IMG/VR virus record: IMGVR_UViG_3300020193_000917
Coordinates: 1 to 42,149 of that record
DNA: 42,149 nucleotides
Source: a virus
Direction: 5' to 3' (one strand)
Shown here: in pieces, positions 31,756 to 39,928 of the stretch
Position numbering within the stretch: position 1 is the stretch's first letter
How the letters are laid out: every line of letters begins with the position of its first letter
The notes under the pieces: generated by a model
The model's input: the letters and a program-made list of their open reading frames with translations, nothing else
Database searches by the model: none
Told to the model about the DNA's origin: nothing
Position numbers and translations under genes: made by a program

Positions 31756-33396
31756 ATGGGTACAACTAAAAGTTTTTTTGGAATCGAACTTAAAGAAAAA
31801 CTGTTACAAGGTATAGAGAAGTTAAACAACTCTGTATCATCAACATTAGGGCCAGGTGGCCGTACTGTTTTGATTCGTGAACAAAATGGTGAAGTTAAAG
31901 TTACAAAAGATGGTGTAACTGTAGCTAAAGCTTTTCATAAATTAGAAGACGATATCGAAGACCTAGGTGCACAACTTGTTAAGCAAGTTAGTATCAAGAG
32001 TGCAAATGAAGCAGGTGATGGTACTACCACATCTACTTTGATTGCGACTGAGCTTGTTAAGCAAGGTCTGAAAGAGATTCGTCAAGGTGTAAACGCTGTA
32101 GAAATTAAGAATGAGATCGACAACATTGTGAATCAAATTGTTGAAGAGATCAAAGAGTTGGCTACAGAAGTATCATCAGAAGAGCAGATTAAACAAGTTG
32201 CAACTATATCAGGTAACAACGATTCAGAGGTTGGGAACTTGATAGCCGAGGCTCTTGATAAAGTAGGGCGTGATGGTATTGTCACAATTGAAGAGTCTAA
32301 GTCAGGCGAAACTACTCTTGAAGTTGTAGAAGGTATGCAATTTGATCGTGGTTACAAATCACCTTATTTTGTAACAAACAACACGACAATGCAAGCTGTG
32401 CTTGACAATCCTTATATCCTACTTTATGATGGCCGTATTTCTACTGCACAAGAACTACTGCAAGTACTAACTAAGGCTAACTCTGAGAATAAATCGATAT
32501 TAATTATTGCTGAAGATATTGGAGACGAAGCTTTAGCAACACTTATTGTAAACAAGATGCGTGGGATCGTGCAAGTATGTGCAGTAAAAGCACCAGACTT
32601 TGGAGAGCGCAAAACTCTTATCTTAGAAGACATTGCTGTCTTGACTGGTGGTCAAGTGATATCTAAAGACAAAGGCTTGAAGTTAGATAAACTAACTACA
32701 CAACAACTATCACAGTTTTTAGGTACAACTAGACTTGTTACTGTATCTAAAGAAGAGACTACTATCATTGATGGTAAAGGTGATGAGAAAGCAATCGCTA
32801 ATCGTGCAATAGAAATCAAAAATCAAATTGATCAAGCTACTTCATTTTATGAGAAAGAGAAGTTACAAGAGAGACTTGGTAAGTTGGTCGGTGGTGTTGC
32901 TATCATCTCTGTTGGAGGTAATAGTGATATTGAGATTAGAGAAAAAAAATATCGTGTAGAAGATGCTTTATTTGCAACTAAAGCAGCATTAGCCGACGGT
33001 ATTGTTCCAGGCGGTGGTGTAGCATTGTTAAGAGCTGCAAAGTTAGGCAATCTTAGTTTTGATAATAAAGTAGATTTTAATGATAACTCTAACATCGTAA
33101 CTGCTAGAATTATATTGAAAGCAGCACTCGTTGCACCTTTCATCAAAATATTATCAAATGCTGGTATTGATAACTGGTGGGAATTTATTCCAAATGAAGG
33201 TGAAGTGTATGACGTTAAGAATTATGCAACTGTCAATGCATTAGAAGCAGGTATCATTGACCCAGCAAAAGTAGTGATAACAGCCCTCAAGAATGCATCT
33301 TCTGTTGCTGGCACAATCTTAACCACAGAATCAGTTGTGTTCGAAAAGAAAGATAAGGACGAGAAAGGACAAGATCATATGATGAGTATGATGTAA
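31756..33396 (+). CDS. groEL: GroEL chaperonin
   Basis: 546 aa, essentially full length (E. coli 548). Seen: nucleotide motif GDGTTT (87-92) and GPGGRTV (32-38), apical segment FDRGYKSPYFVTNNTTM, the equatorial return GGVAIISVGGNSDIEIREKK and the RVEDALFATKAALADGIVPG loop with the catalytic-type Asp. The C-terminal tail is DHMMSMM instead of the Gly-Gly-Met repeats. All core ATPase residues I can place are kept, so it is likely active. A complete phage GroEL is uncommon and suggests that this phage folds a large or difficult protein. Confidence 0.93.
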   Translation: MGTTKSFFGIELKEKLLQGIEKLNNSVSSTLGPGGRTVLIREQNGEVKVTKDGVTVAKAFHKLEDDIEDLGAQLVKQVSIKSANEAGDGTTTSTLIATELVKQGLKEIRQGVNAVEIKNEIDNIVNQIVEEIKELATEVSSEEQIKQVATISGNNDSEVGNLIAEALDKVGRDGIVTIEESKSGETTLEVVEGMQFDRGYKSPYFVTNNTTMQAVLDNPYILLYDGRISTAQELLQVLTKANSENKSILIIAEDIGDEALATLIVNKMRGIVQVCAVKAPDFGERKTLILEDIAVLTGGQVISKDKGLKLDKLTTQQLSQFLGTTRLVTVSKEETTIIDGKGDEKAIANRAIEIKNQIDQATSFYEKEKLQERLGKLVGGVAIISVGGNSDIEIREKKYRVEDALFATKAALADGIVPGGGVALLRAAKLGNLSFDNKVDFNDNSNIVTARIILKAALVAPFIKILSNAGIDNWWEFIPNEGEVYDVKNYATVNALEAGIIDPAKVVITALKNASSVAGTILTTESVVFEKKDKDEKGQDHMMSMM

Positions 33397-33415
33397 TAAA
33401 TAAAATTAATCAGTT

Positions 33416-34345
33416 ATGAAAGCCGCCGTTGTAGGTATGCTCAACAATGTTGGTAAATCCACCTCTCATCATGGAGGTGGTTACTATCATGTTATGATGC
33501 ATATAATAAAAGCACAGCATCCAGGTGAATTAATGTTTAACGCAGATCCTTCGATCTGGAACGACTATGAACGTATTTATATTCTAGAAGGAGTCAACTA
33601 TCAAGAGAACGTATTTAACTTTATTGGAGGGCCTCAGCCTGAACATAGAGCTAAGCTAGAAGCAATAGCTAATTATAAAGGGCTAGTTATTGCAGTAAAT
33701 GTACCTATTGATTTAAACGTCTTCAATAAGAGGTTTCAAGTAGATCATGTATTTCCAGCTATCAATTGTATTGATTATGCTAGACAATATGGTATTACTA
33801 CAAGAAAGTTAGTTGTAGGTGATTCGCATGTACTCAGTGTATGGAAGCCTGGTTATGGTTTAGATAGAACTGATGGTAAAACATTGTTCGGCTTCTTGAA
33901 AGAGTCAGATCAACTAATTGAAGAGTGGAACAGTAAGTACGATGAGATCATTTTATATTTTGGCAACATTGATCTACGTTTTCACTTGATGAGGCAAGAC
34001 AACCCTGAAGCCGCGACAGGTGAACTGTTTAGACGTTATGTTGAGTTTGCTAAAAAACTAAACAATGCAACTCTAGTTAATTTGCTCCCGGTTGAGCACG
34101 AAAGTCGTAAATTACCTGGTACAGGTTTATATCTCAAACAACCATACTTTGGTACAAGGCAAGAGCGTATGCACTTAAGAGACATAGCTAATCGAATCAT
34201 GAACAACTCAGGCCTTAATACATTACAATGGCCAGATGAATGGATTGATGAAAACGGTATGAAGATGTTTCAATATATGGAACCTAAACAATCTGTACAT
34301 TTGAAGCCTCAATATTATATGTTCAGTAAAGAGTTTATATCATGA
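33416..34345 (+). CDS. SGNH/GDSL-like two-domain protein
   Basis: 309 aa. The N-terminal part starts MKAAVVGMLNNVGKSTSHHG (a P-loop-like stretch with one extra residue, so not a proper Walker A). Residues ~138-150 read LVVGDSHVLSVW, like SGNH block I with Ser in GDSH. LYFGNIDLRFHL (block III-type Asn) and LVNLLPVEHESR follow. These suggest a hydrolase or acyl/sugar transferase fold. It is the first of a run with a helical unknown and a PLP enzyme, which could act together on a nucleotide or DNA base. Function not known. Confidence 0.5.
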   Translation: MKAAVVGMLNNVGKSTSHHGGGYYHVMMHIIKAQHPGELMFNADPSIWNDYERIYILEGVNYQENVFNFIGGPQPEHRAKLEAIANYKGLVIAVNVPIDLNVFNKRFQVDHVFPAINCIDYARQYGITTRKLVVGDSHVLSVWKPGYGLDRTDGKTLFGFLKESDQLIEEWNSKYDEIILYFGNIDLRFHLMRQDNPEAATGELFRRYVEFAKKLNNATLVNLLPVEHESRKLPGTGLYLKQPYFGTRQERMHLRDIANRIMNNSGLNTLQWPDEWIDENGMKMFQYMEPKQSVHLKPQYYMFSKEFIS

Positions 34346-34539
34346 CACCAAAAGAAAAAGCAAAACAGTTATACAATAAAATGGTGGTTGATTTTACTAT
34401 AGACGGGTGGCAATCTAAGCAATGCGCATTAGTAGCAGTAGACGAGATAATAGATGTTGCTAGAGATGCTTCCAATGAAGTAGCAGCATCAGTTATAATA
34501 TATTGGAGTAAAGTAAAACAAGAAATAGAACAACTATAA
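34342..34539 (+). CDS. Small conserved phage protein (TPKEKAK type)
   Basis: 65 aa. MTPKEKAKQLYNKMVVDF and KQCALVAVDEIIDVA are typical of a small helical family often seen in phages of Bacteroidota, by memory; function unknown. It overlaps the upstream stop (ATGA) and ends 3 nt before the next gene, which uses GTG. Confidence 0.7.
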   Translation: MTPKEKAKQLYNKMVVDFTIDGWQSKQCALVAVDEIIDVARDASNEVAASVIIYWSKVKQEIEQL

Positions 34540-34542
34540 TAC

Positions 34543-35586
34543 GTGCAGAAGTTTATAATCAACGAAAAGCTGTTAGAAGCACTAGACGAATACGATAAGC
34601 GTAGTCTATTAATGCAGCAACACGGTAGTCTTGGCCTACCTTATGAAGGTGACTTGTATAAAGACGTGAATGATGATCTTATCTATCATGTGCCTATTTA
34701 TGATACGGCTCATCGTAGATTCGCTGCCTTCTGTGCATTTACAGAAGCTGTATGGTATAAAGAAAAAGATCTAAGAAAAATGGGATGCCACTTTTCACAA
34801 CACGAAATTAAAGATGACTTTGATTGGTTCATGTTATTTTATTTATTTCGTTTAGCAGGATCTGGCATTAACTATGTCCCAAGATACAAGAAGGATCATA
34901 TCAAGGATATATTAGGGACGCATGGCTTCGGTAACTTCTGGATTGTAGATTCTATATTAAATAACAGATATACATGGCCAGAATGGAAAGAAGACCTTAG
35001 AAACCGCATCACACCATTCACAGATAACAAAGGTTACTTATTACCACAATTTACATTTAAAGGTGAAACAAAAGGCCATTTGAGGAAGTTTATTGTAGAT
35101 TATTCTGAAGGATTAATTAAACATATTTTTGAAGCTGTACAGACTAAAAAATATGATATCTATCAAATTACTGATCTAGGGAATCAATACTTGAAAAACC
35201 TTGGTTTTAAAAGACAAAATTTTGTTTTAACTGCATTTGCAGCTGACTTGGGTGAATATTTTCCTAACTATGTTAATCCAAAAGGTTTGGTGTATGCTGG
35301 TACAAATGCTATACGTTGCATTAACGCTATTTTTCCTAAGGTGAGCCCTAAAGTAAAAGAGTTTGAATACATCAATGAAGTATTACAATTCTTGTCTAAA
35401 AGATATAACTTGAACCCTATTGATTGTGAAGATAGTCGTGCTTGTGATGTTGTTAGATATTTTCAAGAGTATCAATCAGACGATCACATCATTAAGAACA
35501 ATGGTCGTAGAATGCGCAACAACTCTATATTGAAACAGACCTGGGGTCTAGATACATACTATGACTTTGCTAAAAGACTGAAATAA
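34543..35586 (+). CDS. Uncharacterised helical protein, possible base hypermodification enzyme
   Basis: 347 aa starting at GTG 34543. Largely alpha-helical. Landmarks: YDTAHRRFAAFCAFTEAVWY, FDWFMLFYLFRLAGSGINYV, ILGTHGFGNFWIV and a C-terminal ACDVVRYFQEYQSDDHIIKN. The FxLxRxxGSG and HGFGN patterns remind me of the phage alpha-glutamyl/putrescinyl-thymine pyrophosphorylase-like or amino-acid:DNA transferase families, but this is memory-based and weak. It lies directly upstream of a PLP enzyme, which is the arrangement expected in DNA-hypermodification operons. Confidence 0.45.
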   Translation: MQKFIINEKLLEALDEYDKRSLLMQQHGSLGLPYEGDLYKDVNDDLIYHVPIYDTAHRRFAAFCAFTEAVWYKEKDLRKMGCHFSQHEIKDDFDWFMLFYLFRLAGSGINYVPRYKKDHIKDILGTHGFGNFWIVDSILNNRYTWPEWKEDLRNRITPFTDNKGYLLPQFTFKGETKGHLRKFIVDYSEGLIKHIFEAVQTKKYDIYQITDLGNQYLKNLGFKRQNFVLTAFAADLGEYFPNYVNPKGLVYAGTNAIRCINAIFPKVSPKVKEFEYINEVLQFLSKRYNLNPIDCEDSRACDVVRYFQEYQSDDHIIKNNGRRMRNNSILKQTWGLDTYYDFAKRLK

Positions 35587-35587
35587 T

Positions 35588-36475
35588 ATGTACATAAATA
35601 AAGCGACAGACGAGTCTAACTTAGACATGTCAGATGGTAGAAATTTAAAATACTACCTTGAAATGACGAAAGATTACAAGCCAGACTTTGACTTCAAGCT
35701 AAAACAAATTGAAGGGTTTAAGATTGTAGACGATGGTGACTTTCAATACGGTACAAAAGCAAAGATGGGTGACTTCATGATTAGTCAAGTCAAAGAAGAC
35801 ACCTTAGTTTATGTTGCACCTAGAACAGGATATGCTCCTTACTCACTAACTTATCTTGCAAAGAAGTATAATAAAAAGCTTGTACTATTTATGCCTGCAT
35901 CTAAAGAAGCGTCTGAGCATCAATTACGTGTGATTGAAGATGGAGCAACACCTATCTTCTTAAAAACACCAGCAATGCCAACTATCAATAGTTGGGCAAA
36001 AGAGTTTGCACAAAAGATCGGCGCAAAATATCTACCATTTGGTCTTAAGCACGAACAAGTAGTAGCAGGTGGAGTTAAGATCTTTCATGAAGCGTTCAAA
36101 GACAAGGTTATACCAAGAATGTGGTCAGTATTTTCTACAGGTGTTCTATCAAGAACTCTTCAAATTGCACTCCCTAATGTAGACTTTAGTGCAGTTGCTG
36201 TTGCAAGAAATGTACAACCAGGTGAACTTGGCCGAGCTAAATTCTATACATACCACAAAGAGTTCTTAAAAGATTGTGACAGTGATACTCCATTTGATTG
36301 TATTAAAACCTACGATGCCAAAGGCTGGGAGTATATGAAGAAATACGGTAACTTAGGAGATTGGTTCTGGAATGTTGCAAGAAACATGCCTAAGCCAACA
36401 ATCAAACCAAGCGATATAAACTCTCAAAGAGAGTGGGGTGATAAGACCGACATCACTAAGTACTTAGGGAAATAA
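35588..36475 (+). CDS. PLP-dependent enzyme, fold type II-like
   Basis: 295 aa resembling tryptophan synthase beta/ACC deaminase-type enzymes. Seen: FQYGTKAKMGDFMI (candidate PLP-binding Lys in the position of GGNKxRK), LVYVAPRTGYAPYSLTYLAK (substrate-side N-terminal domain), KLVLFMPASKEASEHQLRVI and a Gly/Ser-rich phosphate loop candidate SVFSTGVLSRTLQIALP. It lacks a canonical SGGNxG loop, so it is divergent. Adjacent to the helical unknown gene (1 nt gap). Phages with modified bases carry PLP enzymes for amino-acid side chains; amino-acid metabolism is the alternative. Confidence 0.6.
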   Translation: MYINKATDESNLDMSDGRNLKYYLEMTKDYKPDFDFKLKQIEGFKIVDDGDFQYGTKAKMGDFMISQVKEDTLVYVAPRTGYAPYSLTYLAKKYNKKLVLFMPASKEASEHQLRVIEDGATPIFLKTPAMPTINSWAKEFAQKIGAKYLPFGLKHEQVVAGGVKIFHEAFKDKVIPRMWSVFSTGVLSRTLQIALPNVDFSAVAVARNVQPGELGRAKFYTYHKEFLKDCDSDTPFDCIKTYDAKGWEYMKKYGNLGDWFWNVARNMPKPTIKPSDINSQREWGDKTDITKYLGK

Positions 36476-36501
36476 TTTTATTGTTTACTTAATCTTTTTT
36501 A

Positions 36502-36508
36502 TATTTAT
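36502..36508 (+). promoter_or_regulatory. ATATTTAT motif 3 nt before a start codon
   Basis: Context tttta-TATTTAT-cctat; ATG 36512 follows after 3 nt. A second in-frame ATG at 36521 would fit a promoter better. It precedes the nucleotide-metabolism block. Confidence 0.45.
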
Positions 36509-36511
36509 CCT

Positions 36512-36826
36512 ATGAATACTATGAATATACTAGAAAAAGCTAATGAGATTCTCTATAAGAGATCTCAAGAAAAGACCCGTAAATATGGGCCAATGCAAGA
36601 AGGTATGAAAGAAGCTGCCAAGATTGCGTCGTTATTAAGCCGTAAAGAGATTACAGCAATAGACATGTATAATGCAATGATTGCTCTCAAGTTGTCGAGA
36701 CAGGCTTACAATCACAAAGAAGACAATCTATTAGATTGTGTAGCTTATATTGCTTCATTAAATGATTATCAAAATGCTATTCAAGATGAAAGTACAAAAG
36801 TTACGAAACGTAAAAACACCAAGTAG
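36512..36826 (+). CDS. DUF6378-like helical phage protein
   Basis: 104 aa, all helix. NILEKANEILYKRSQEKTRK, YGPMQEGMKEAAKIASLLS and the signature LKLSRQAYNHKEDNLLDCVA, which resembles MazG-like NTP pyrophosphohydrolase helices and the phage family I remember as DUF6378. It sits upstream of dUTPase and dCMP deaminase and overlaps dUTPase by 41 nt, so a nucleotide role is plausible. Met4 (36521) is an alternative start given the upstream motif. Confidence 0.65.
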   Translation: MNTMNILEKANEILYKRSQEKTRKYGPMQEGMKEAAKIASLLSRKEITAIDMYNAMIALKLSRQAYNHKEDNLLDCVAYIASLNDYQNAIQDESTKVTKRKNTK

Positions 36827-37208
36827 AGGCACATCAGTTTCAGCAGGCATTGACTTCTATGTACCTGAGGACTTTGAAACACAAGTACTTAAACCAGGAC
36901 AGTCAGTATTAATCCCATCAGGAATCAAGGCGCAAGTCCCTAGAGGATACGCTTTAATTGCATTCAACAAATCAGGTGTAGCTACCAAGCAAGGTCTACA
37001 AGTTGGTGCATGCGTAGTTGATGAAGATTATAGATTGGAAATACATCTCCATGTCATTAATATCTCTGATAAAAATCAAACAGTAGTTACAGGGCAAAAA
37101 CTAGTACAGTTTATCCTAATGCCAGTATCATACTTAGATATTGAAGAAGTAGATAATATTGAGAATAATACTGAAAGGAAAGGTGGCTTTGGTTCAACAG
37201 GTTTATAA
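36786..37208 (+). CDS. dut: dUTPase
   Basis: 140 aa trimeric-type dUTP pyrophosphatase that keeps uracil out of DNA and feeds dUMP. Seen: motif 1 SAGIDFYVPED, motif 2 FNKSGVATKQGL (PRSG replaced by NKSG), motif 3 ACVVDEDYRLEIHL (the uridine-binding D-x-D-Y hairpin), motif 4 LVQFILMPV and the C-terminal P-loop-like motif 5 ERKGGFGSTG. ATG 36786 (MKVQKLRNVKTPSRG) is chosen because dUTPases start with this strand; upstream ATGs lie inside the preceding gene. Confidence 0.87.
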   Translation: MKVQKLRNVKTPSRGTSVSAGIDFYVPEDFETQVLKPGQSVLIPSGIKAQVPRGYALIAFNKSGVATKQGLQVGACVVDEDYRLEIHLHVINISDKNQTVVTGQKLVQFILMPVSYLDIEEVDNIENNTERKGGFGSTGL

Positions 37209-37224
37209 ACATTAAATACGTAGT

Positions 37225-37767
37225 ATGAGATCTTTAACTATATTAGCAATACCGATTTATCAAAAGTTAAGCAAGCAGCATTCTAATTTAGCAGAGAGAA
37301 AAGAGGCTACTAAGCAATATATTTTAAACGAGATTAGTCAGTGGAATATAAAAAGTTTAGAACAAGATGGTAATTACTTTTTTAAACCTAAAGAGTTTCA
37401 AGGAGATAGTAAAAGCAGTCCATTTGAAATTAGGCTTATAAAAGGAGGGCCCTATCCTGGAATGTACGAATTAAAGTTCGGCAATTTAAATGCTGATACA
37501 GATAAAGATAGGTATAGTTGGAACGATAATGATCCATACAGTCTACAAAAAGCATTATTCTTAAGAAGAGTATTAGAATCAAAAGTAGCTCAGTTATTAG
37601 AAAAAGGAGCAATTAATGCAATTACATTTAGTGCGTACGATGAAGATGGTCTTGGTAGTGATAGATACAGTTATTTTTATAACATGTATGAGAAGTTAGA
37701 AAAAGACAATTTTGATCTACAACTCATAGACTCAGATACTTATATTATAACAAAAAAGAATGACTAA
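37225..37767 (+). CDS. Hypothetical phage protein
   Basis: 180 aa, family not recognised. N-terminal helix with LTILAIPIYQKLSKQHSNLA, a beta-rich part with EIRLIKGGPYPGMYELKFG, a helix FLRRVLESKVAQLLEKGAIN, and an Asp/Tyr-rich segment ITFSAYDEDGLGSDRYSYFY. It overlaps the dCMP deaminase by 8 nt. The position between dUTPase and dCMP deaminase suggests the nucleotide block, but nothing in the sequence shows an activity. Confidence 0.5.
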   Translation: MRSLTILAIPIYQKLSKQHSNLAERKEATKQYILNEISQWNIKSLEQDGNYFFKPKEFQGDSKSSPFEIRLIKGGPYPGMYELKFGNLNADTDKDRYSWNDNDPYSLQKALFLRRVLESKVAQLLEKGAINAITFSAYDEDGLGSDRYSYFYNMYEKLEKDNFDLQLIDSDTYIITKKND

Positions 37768-38254
37768 ACTAGATACAGTATTTATAAACATAGCAAAAGA
37801 AGTTGCTACTTTATCACACTGCGCTAGATCAAAAGTCGGCGCAGTTCTTGTTAAAGATGGTAACATTATATCTTTTGGCTACAATGGTACACCTAAAGGT
37901 ATGGATAATTGTTGTGAGAAGAAACTGTACATGGCTTATGATGCTAGTGATTGGATAGACGTAGATACTATTGAAGATACATGGCCTCATAAAGATCACT
38001 TAGGTCAATACAGACTAGAAACTAAGACTGAAGTGATCCATTCAGAGTGTAATGCTATTTTGAAAGCTGCTAAAAGCGGTACTTCTATGGAAGACTCTAC
38101 TCTATATTTGACTTTGTCTCCATGTATAGATTGCTCTAAACTTATACTGCAATCAGGAATCAAACGTGTTGTATATTTGTATCAATATCGAGATCTTGAA
38201 GGAGTAGATTTTCTTAAACAATTTATAAAAGTAAATCAATATGAAGTACAATAA
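37760..38254 (+). CDS. dCMP deaminase
   Basis: 164 aa zinc enzyme converting dCMP to dUMP. Seen: GAVLVKDGNIISFGYNGTPK, zinc ligand and general acid in HSECNAI (H94, E96), and the PCIDC pair (C122, C125). Like T4 Cd it carries an extra Cys/His-containing insert (NCCEKK...WPHKDH) that may bind a second zinc or regulate. It overlaps the ThyA-like gene by 14 nt. In this phage the product dUMP may go to dTMP, or dCMP may be diverted to the ThyA-like enzyme. Confidence 0.88.
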   Translation: MTKLDTVFINIAKEVATLSHCARSKVGAVLVKDGNIISFGYNGTPKGMDNCCEKKLYMAYDASDWIDVDTIEDTWPHKDHLGQYRLETKTEVIHSECNAILKAAKSGTSMEDSTLYLTLSPCIDCSKLILQSGIKRVVYLYQYRDLEGVDFLKQFIKVNQYEVQ

Positions 38255-38879
38255 TGCAACTGATGCCTTTCAATTATTGTTTCAAGATATTATTATAGAT
38301 GGTATAGACTATGCTGGAACTAAAGCATTGTTCAACCAATCGTTTACACTATTTTATCCAGAAGACAAAGTTATCACTACATCTGAGCGTAAGTTCAATC
38401 AAGACTACGCTGACTACGAATGGGAGTGGTATCTCAGAGGTGATCGTGATGCTAGTGAAATAAGTGAGCGTGCCAATATCTGGAAACAAATGATGGTTCC
38501 TACTACTACAGAAGTAAACTCTAACTATGGCTACTTCTGGAAGTATAACGATCAGCTTAATCGTGTCATTGACGACCTTAAACTAAATAAAGAAACACGC
38601 CGTGCTATTGTTGTACATTATATACTACACGAGCTTGATAGATATAAATACGACACGCCATGTAACGACGTACTTAACTTCTATATCAAAGACGACAAGT
38701 TACATCTAACTGTGTTCGCTAGATCTATTGATCTTGTATTTGGCTTCTGTAATGATCAATACACATTTGCTAAACTAATGGAGTATGTCTCAAAGAAGAT
38801 AAAGTACACTGTTGGTGAGATGCATTGGTTTGTTACAAACTTACACATCTATCCAAGACACTATAATATGTTTAAATAA
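38241..38879 (+). CDS. ThyA-family dNMP C5-methyltransferase or hydroxymethylase, Asp-type
   Basis: 212 aa (ThyA 264; T4 dCMP hydroxymethylase 246). Seen: EWEWYLRGD (E60 equals E. coli Glu58), NSNYGYFW, the nucleophile C141 in DTPCNDVLNFYI, RS (161-162, phosphate), and HIYPRHY near the end. Counting from C141, the residue at E. coli position 177 is Asp172, not Asn. In this family Asn favours dUMP and Asp (as in T4 gp42) favours dCMP. His147 is replaced by Asn. So the enzyme probably makes 5-hydroxymethyl- or 5-methyl-dCMP. Which of the two cannot be told from sequence. Confidence 0.8.
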   Translation: MKYNNATDAFQLLFQDIIIDGIDYAGTKALFNQSFTLFYPEDKVITTSERKFNQDYADYEWEWYLRGDRDASEISERANIWKQMMVPTTTEVNSNYGYFWKYNDQLNRVIDDLKLNKETRRAIVVHYILHELDRYKYDTPCNDVLNFYIKDDKLHLTVFARSIDLVFGFCNDQYTFAKLMEYVSKKIKYTVGEMHWFVTNLHIYPRHYNMFK

Positions 38880-38888
38880 ATAAAGGTT

Positions 38889-38993
38889 ATGAAAAAAAGA
38901 GTAGAAGACGCCACTTATTTTATTACGATTGTTTTTGCATTATTTGTTATTATATTGAAGTCAACATCTATATTGATCAGTGTCTTAAATTAA
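38889..38993 (+). CDS. Tiny membrane protein
   Basis: 34 aa, MKKRVEDATYFITIVFALFV then IILKSTSILISVLN. Basic N-terminus plus one hydrophobic helix (about residues 10-24) and a further hydrophobic end. It has the AGGTTATG start context and fits exactly between neighbours (9 nt gap before, 6 nt after). Function unknown; could be a small inner-membrane effector. Confidence 0.5.
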   Translation: MKKRVEDATYFITIVFALFVIILKSTSILISVLN

Positions 38994-38999
38994 AAGGTT

Positions 39000-39467
39000 A
39001 TGTTATTTCCTGTATTACAATCTAGAGAGTTTATAGAGACTCAGTTATCTAAACTACAAAAGAAGAACTATAACCAGTTTCAATGGTGGAGAAGATATCA
39101 AACTAGAAATATATTGCATCCTAAAATACCTCTTGAACAAAGGATATTGAATGGTGATTATGAGCACTCAGACTATTATTATCAAGCACAACATGAGAAC
39201 TATCTTCTTGAAGACAAGATTCAAAAAAAAGTACATTATGAAGATATGCTAGATGACATTAGCTTATTTAGAATGAGATACAAAAGACTAATAGATGATT
39301 ATGAAAAAGATGAGAAGCAGTTAATTAAAGATCTTCGTAAAGAGATTAGAATAATCACTAAAATTACATACGATGAGTTAGACAAGATCATGGAAACGTT
39401 TGATGGTACAACTCATGAGCTGTTTATATATGTTAGAGACCTGATGAAAAAACGTCGTAATGTCTAG
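39000..39467 (+). CDS. Hypothetical phage protein
   Basis: 155 aa. Aromatic N-terminal part (NYNQFQWWRRYQTRNILHPK), a middle acidic helix, and long coiled coil YKRLIDDYEKDEKQLIKDLR ending ITYDELDKIMETFDGTTHEL and FIYVRDLMKKRR. Family not named, though it looks conserved among marine T4-like phages by memory. It overlaps the DUF1643 gene by 8 nt. Confidence 0.5.
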   Translation: MLFPVLQSREFIETQLSKLQKKNYNQFQWWRRYQTRNILHPKIPLEQRILNGDYEHSDYYYQAQHENYLLEDKIQKKVHYEDMLDDISLFRMRYKRLIDDYEKDEKQLIKDLRKEIRIITKITYDELDKIMETFDGTTHELFIYVRDLMKKRRNV

Positions 39468-39921
39468 TACATTAAAAGTACAAAGTCTTTGTGGCAAACA
39501 TCAGTTTGCTAGTTGGTTCTATGAAAAGTCTATGAAAAATCCTTTAGGTATAGTTGGCTTAAACCCGTCTGTAATAAAAGATAGCAAAAACTCTACAGTA
39601 ACTGTACTATTAAAAATTGCTAAGCGTGAAGGATTTGATAGTTTATTTATCACTAATTTATATAGCTATATAACACCAGACTCTAAACAATTAAAAAAAG
39701 TAGAAGAACCTGTCTTACAAGAGAATGATGATTGGATTCAGGAAATGACTACGACTTGTAAGATGATCTTGTGCATCTGGGGAAATAATGCAGAAGACTA
39801 TAGAATAATTAAAGTGAGCCCTATCATTAAACACAAAGCCTATAGTATTGGTTTTACCAAGTCAGGCCAGCCTAGACATGTACTTCATACCAAAATAGAC
39901 GTACCACTTATAAAATTGTAA
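39460..39921 (+). CDS. DUF1643 protein
   Basis: 153 aa. Carries the DUF1643 core: LGIVGLNPSVIKDSKNSTVT, then LLKIAKREGFDSLFITNLYS and MILCIWGNNA, ending with GQPRHVLH. The family is widespread in phages and bacteria with no proven activity; the LNPS-x-(A/I) and GxxGxxW features are consistent. Translation is probably coupled to the upstream gene through the 8-nt overlap. Confidence 0.78.
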   Translation: MSSTLKVQSLCGKHQFASWFYEKSMKNPLGIVGLNPSVIKDSKNSTVTVLLKIAKREGFDSLFITNLYSYITPDSKQLKKVEEPVLQENDDWIQEMTTTCKMILCIWGNNAEDYRIIKVSPIIKHKAYSIGFTKSGQPRHVLHTKIDVPLIKL

Positions 39922-39928
39922 TCATTTT

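Noticed and set aside
33422-33475. Walker A in the SGNH-like protein (GMLNNVGKST)
   Set aside because: There are five residues rather than four between the glycines and no matching Walker B was seen.
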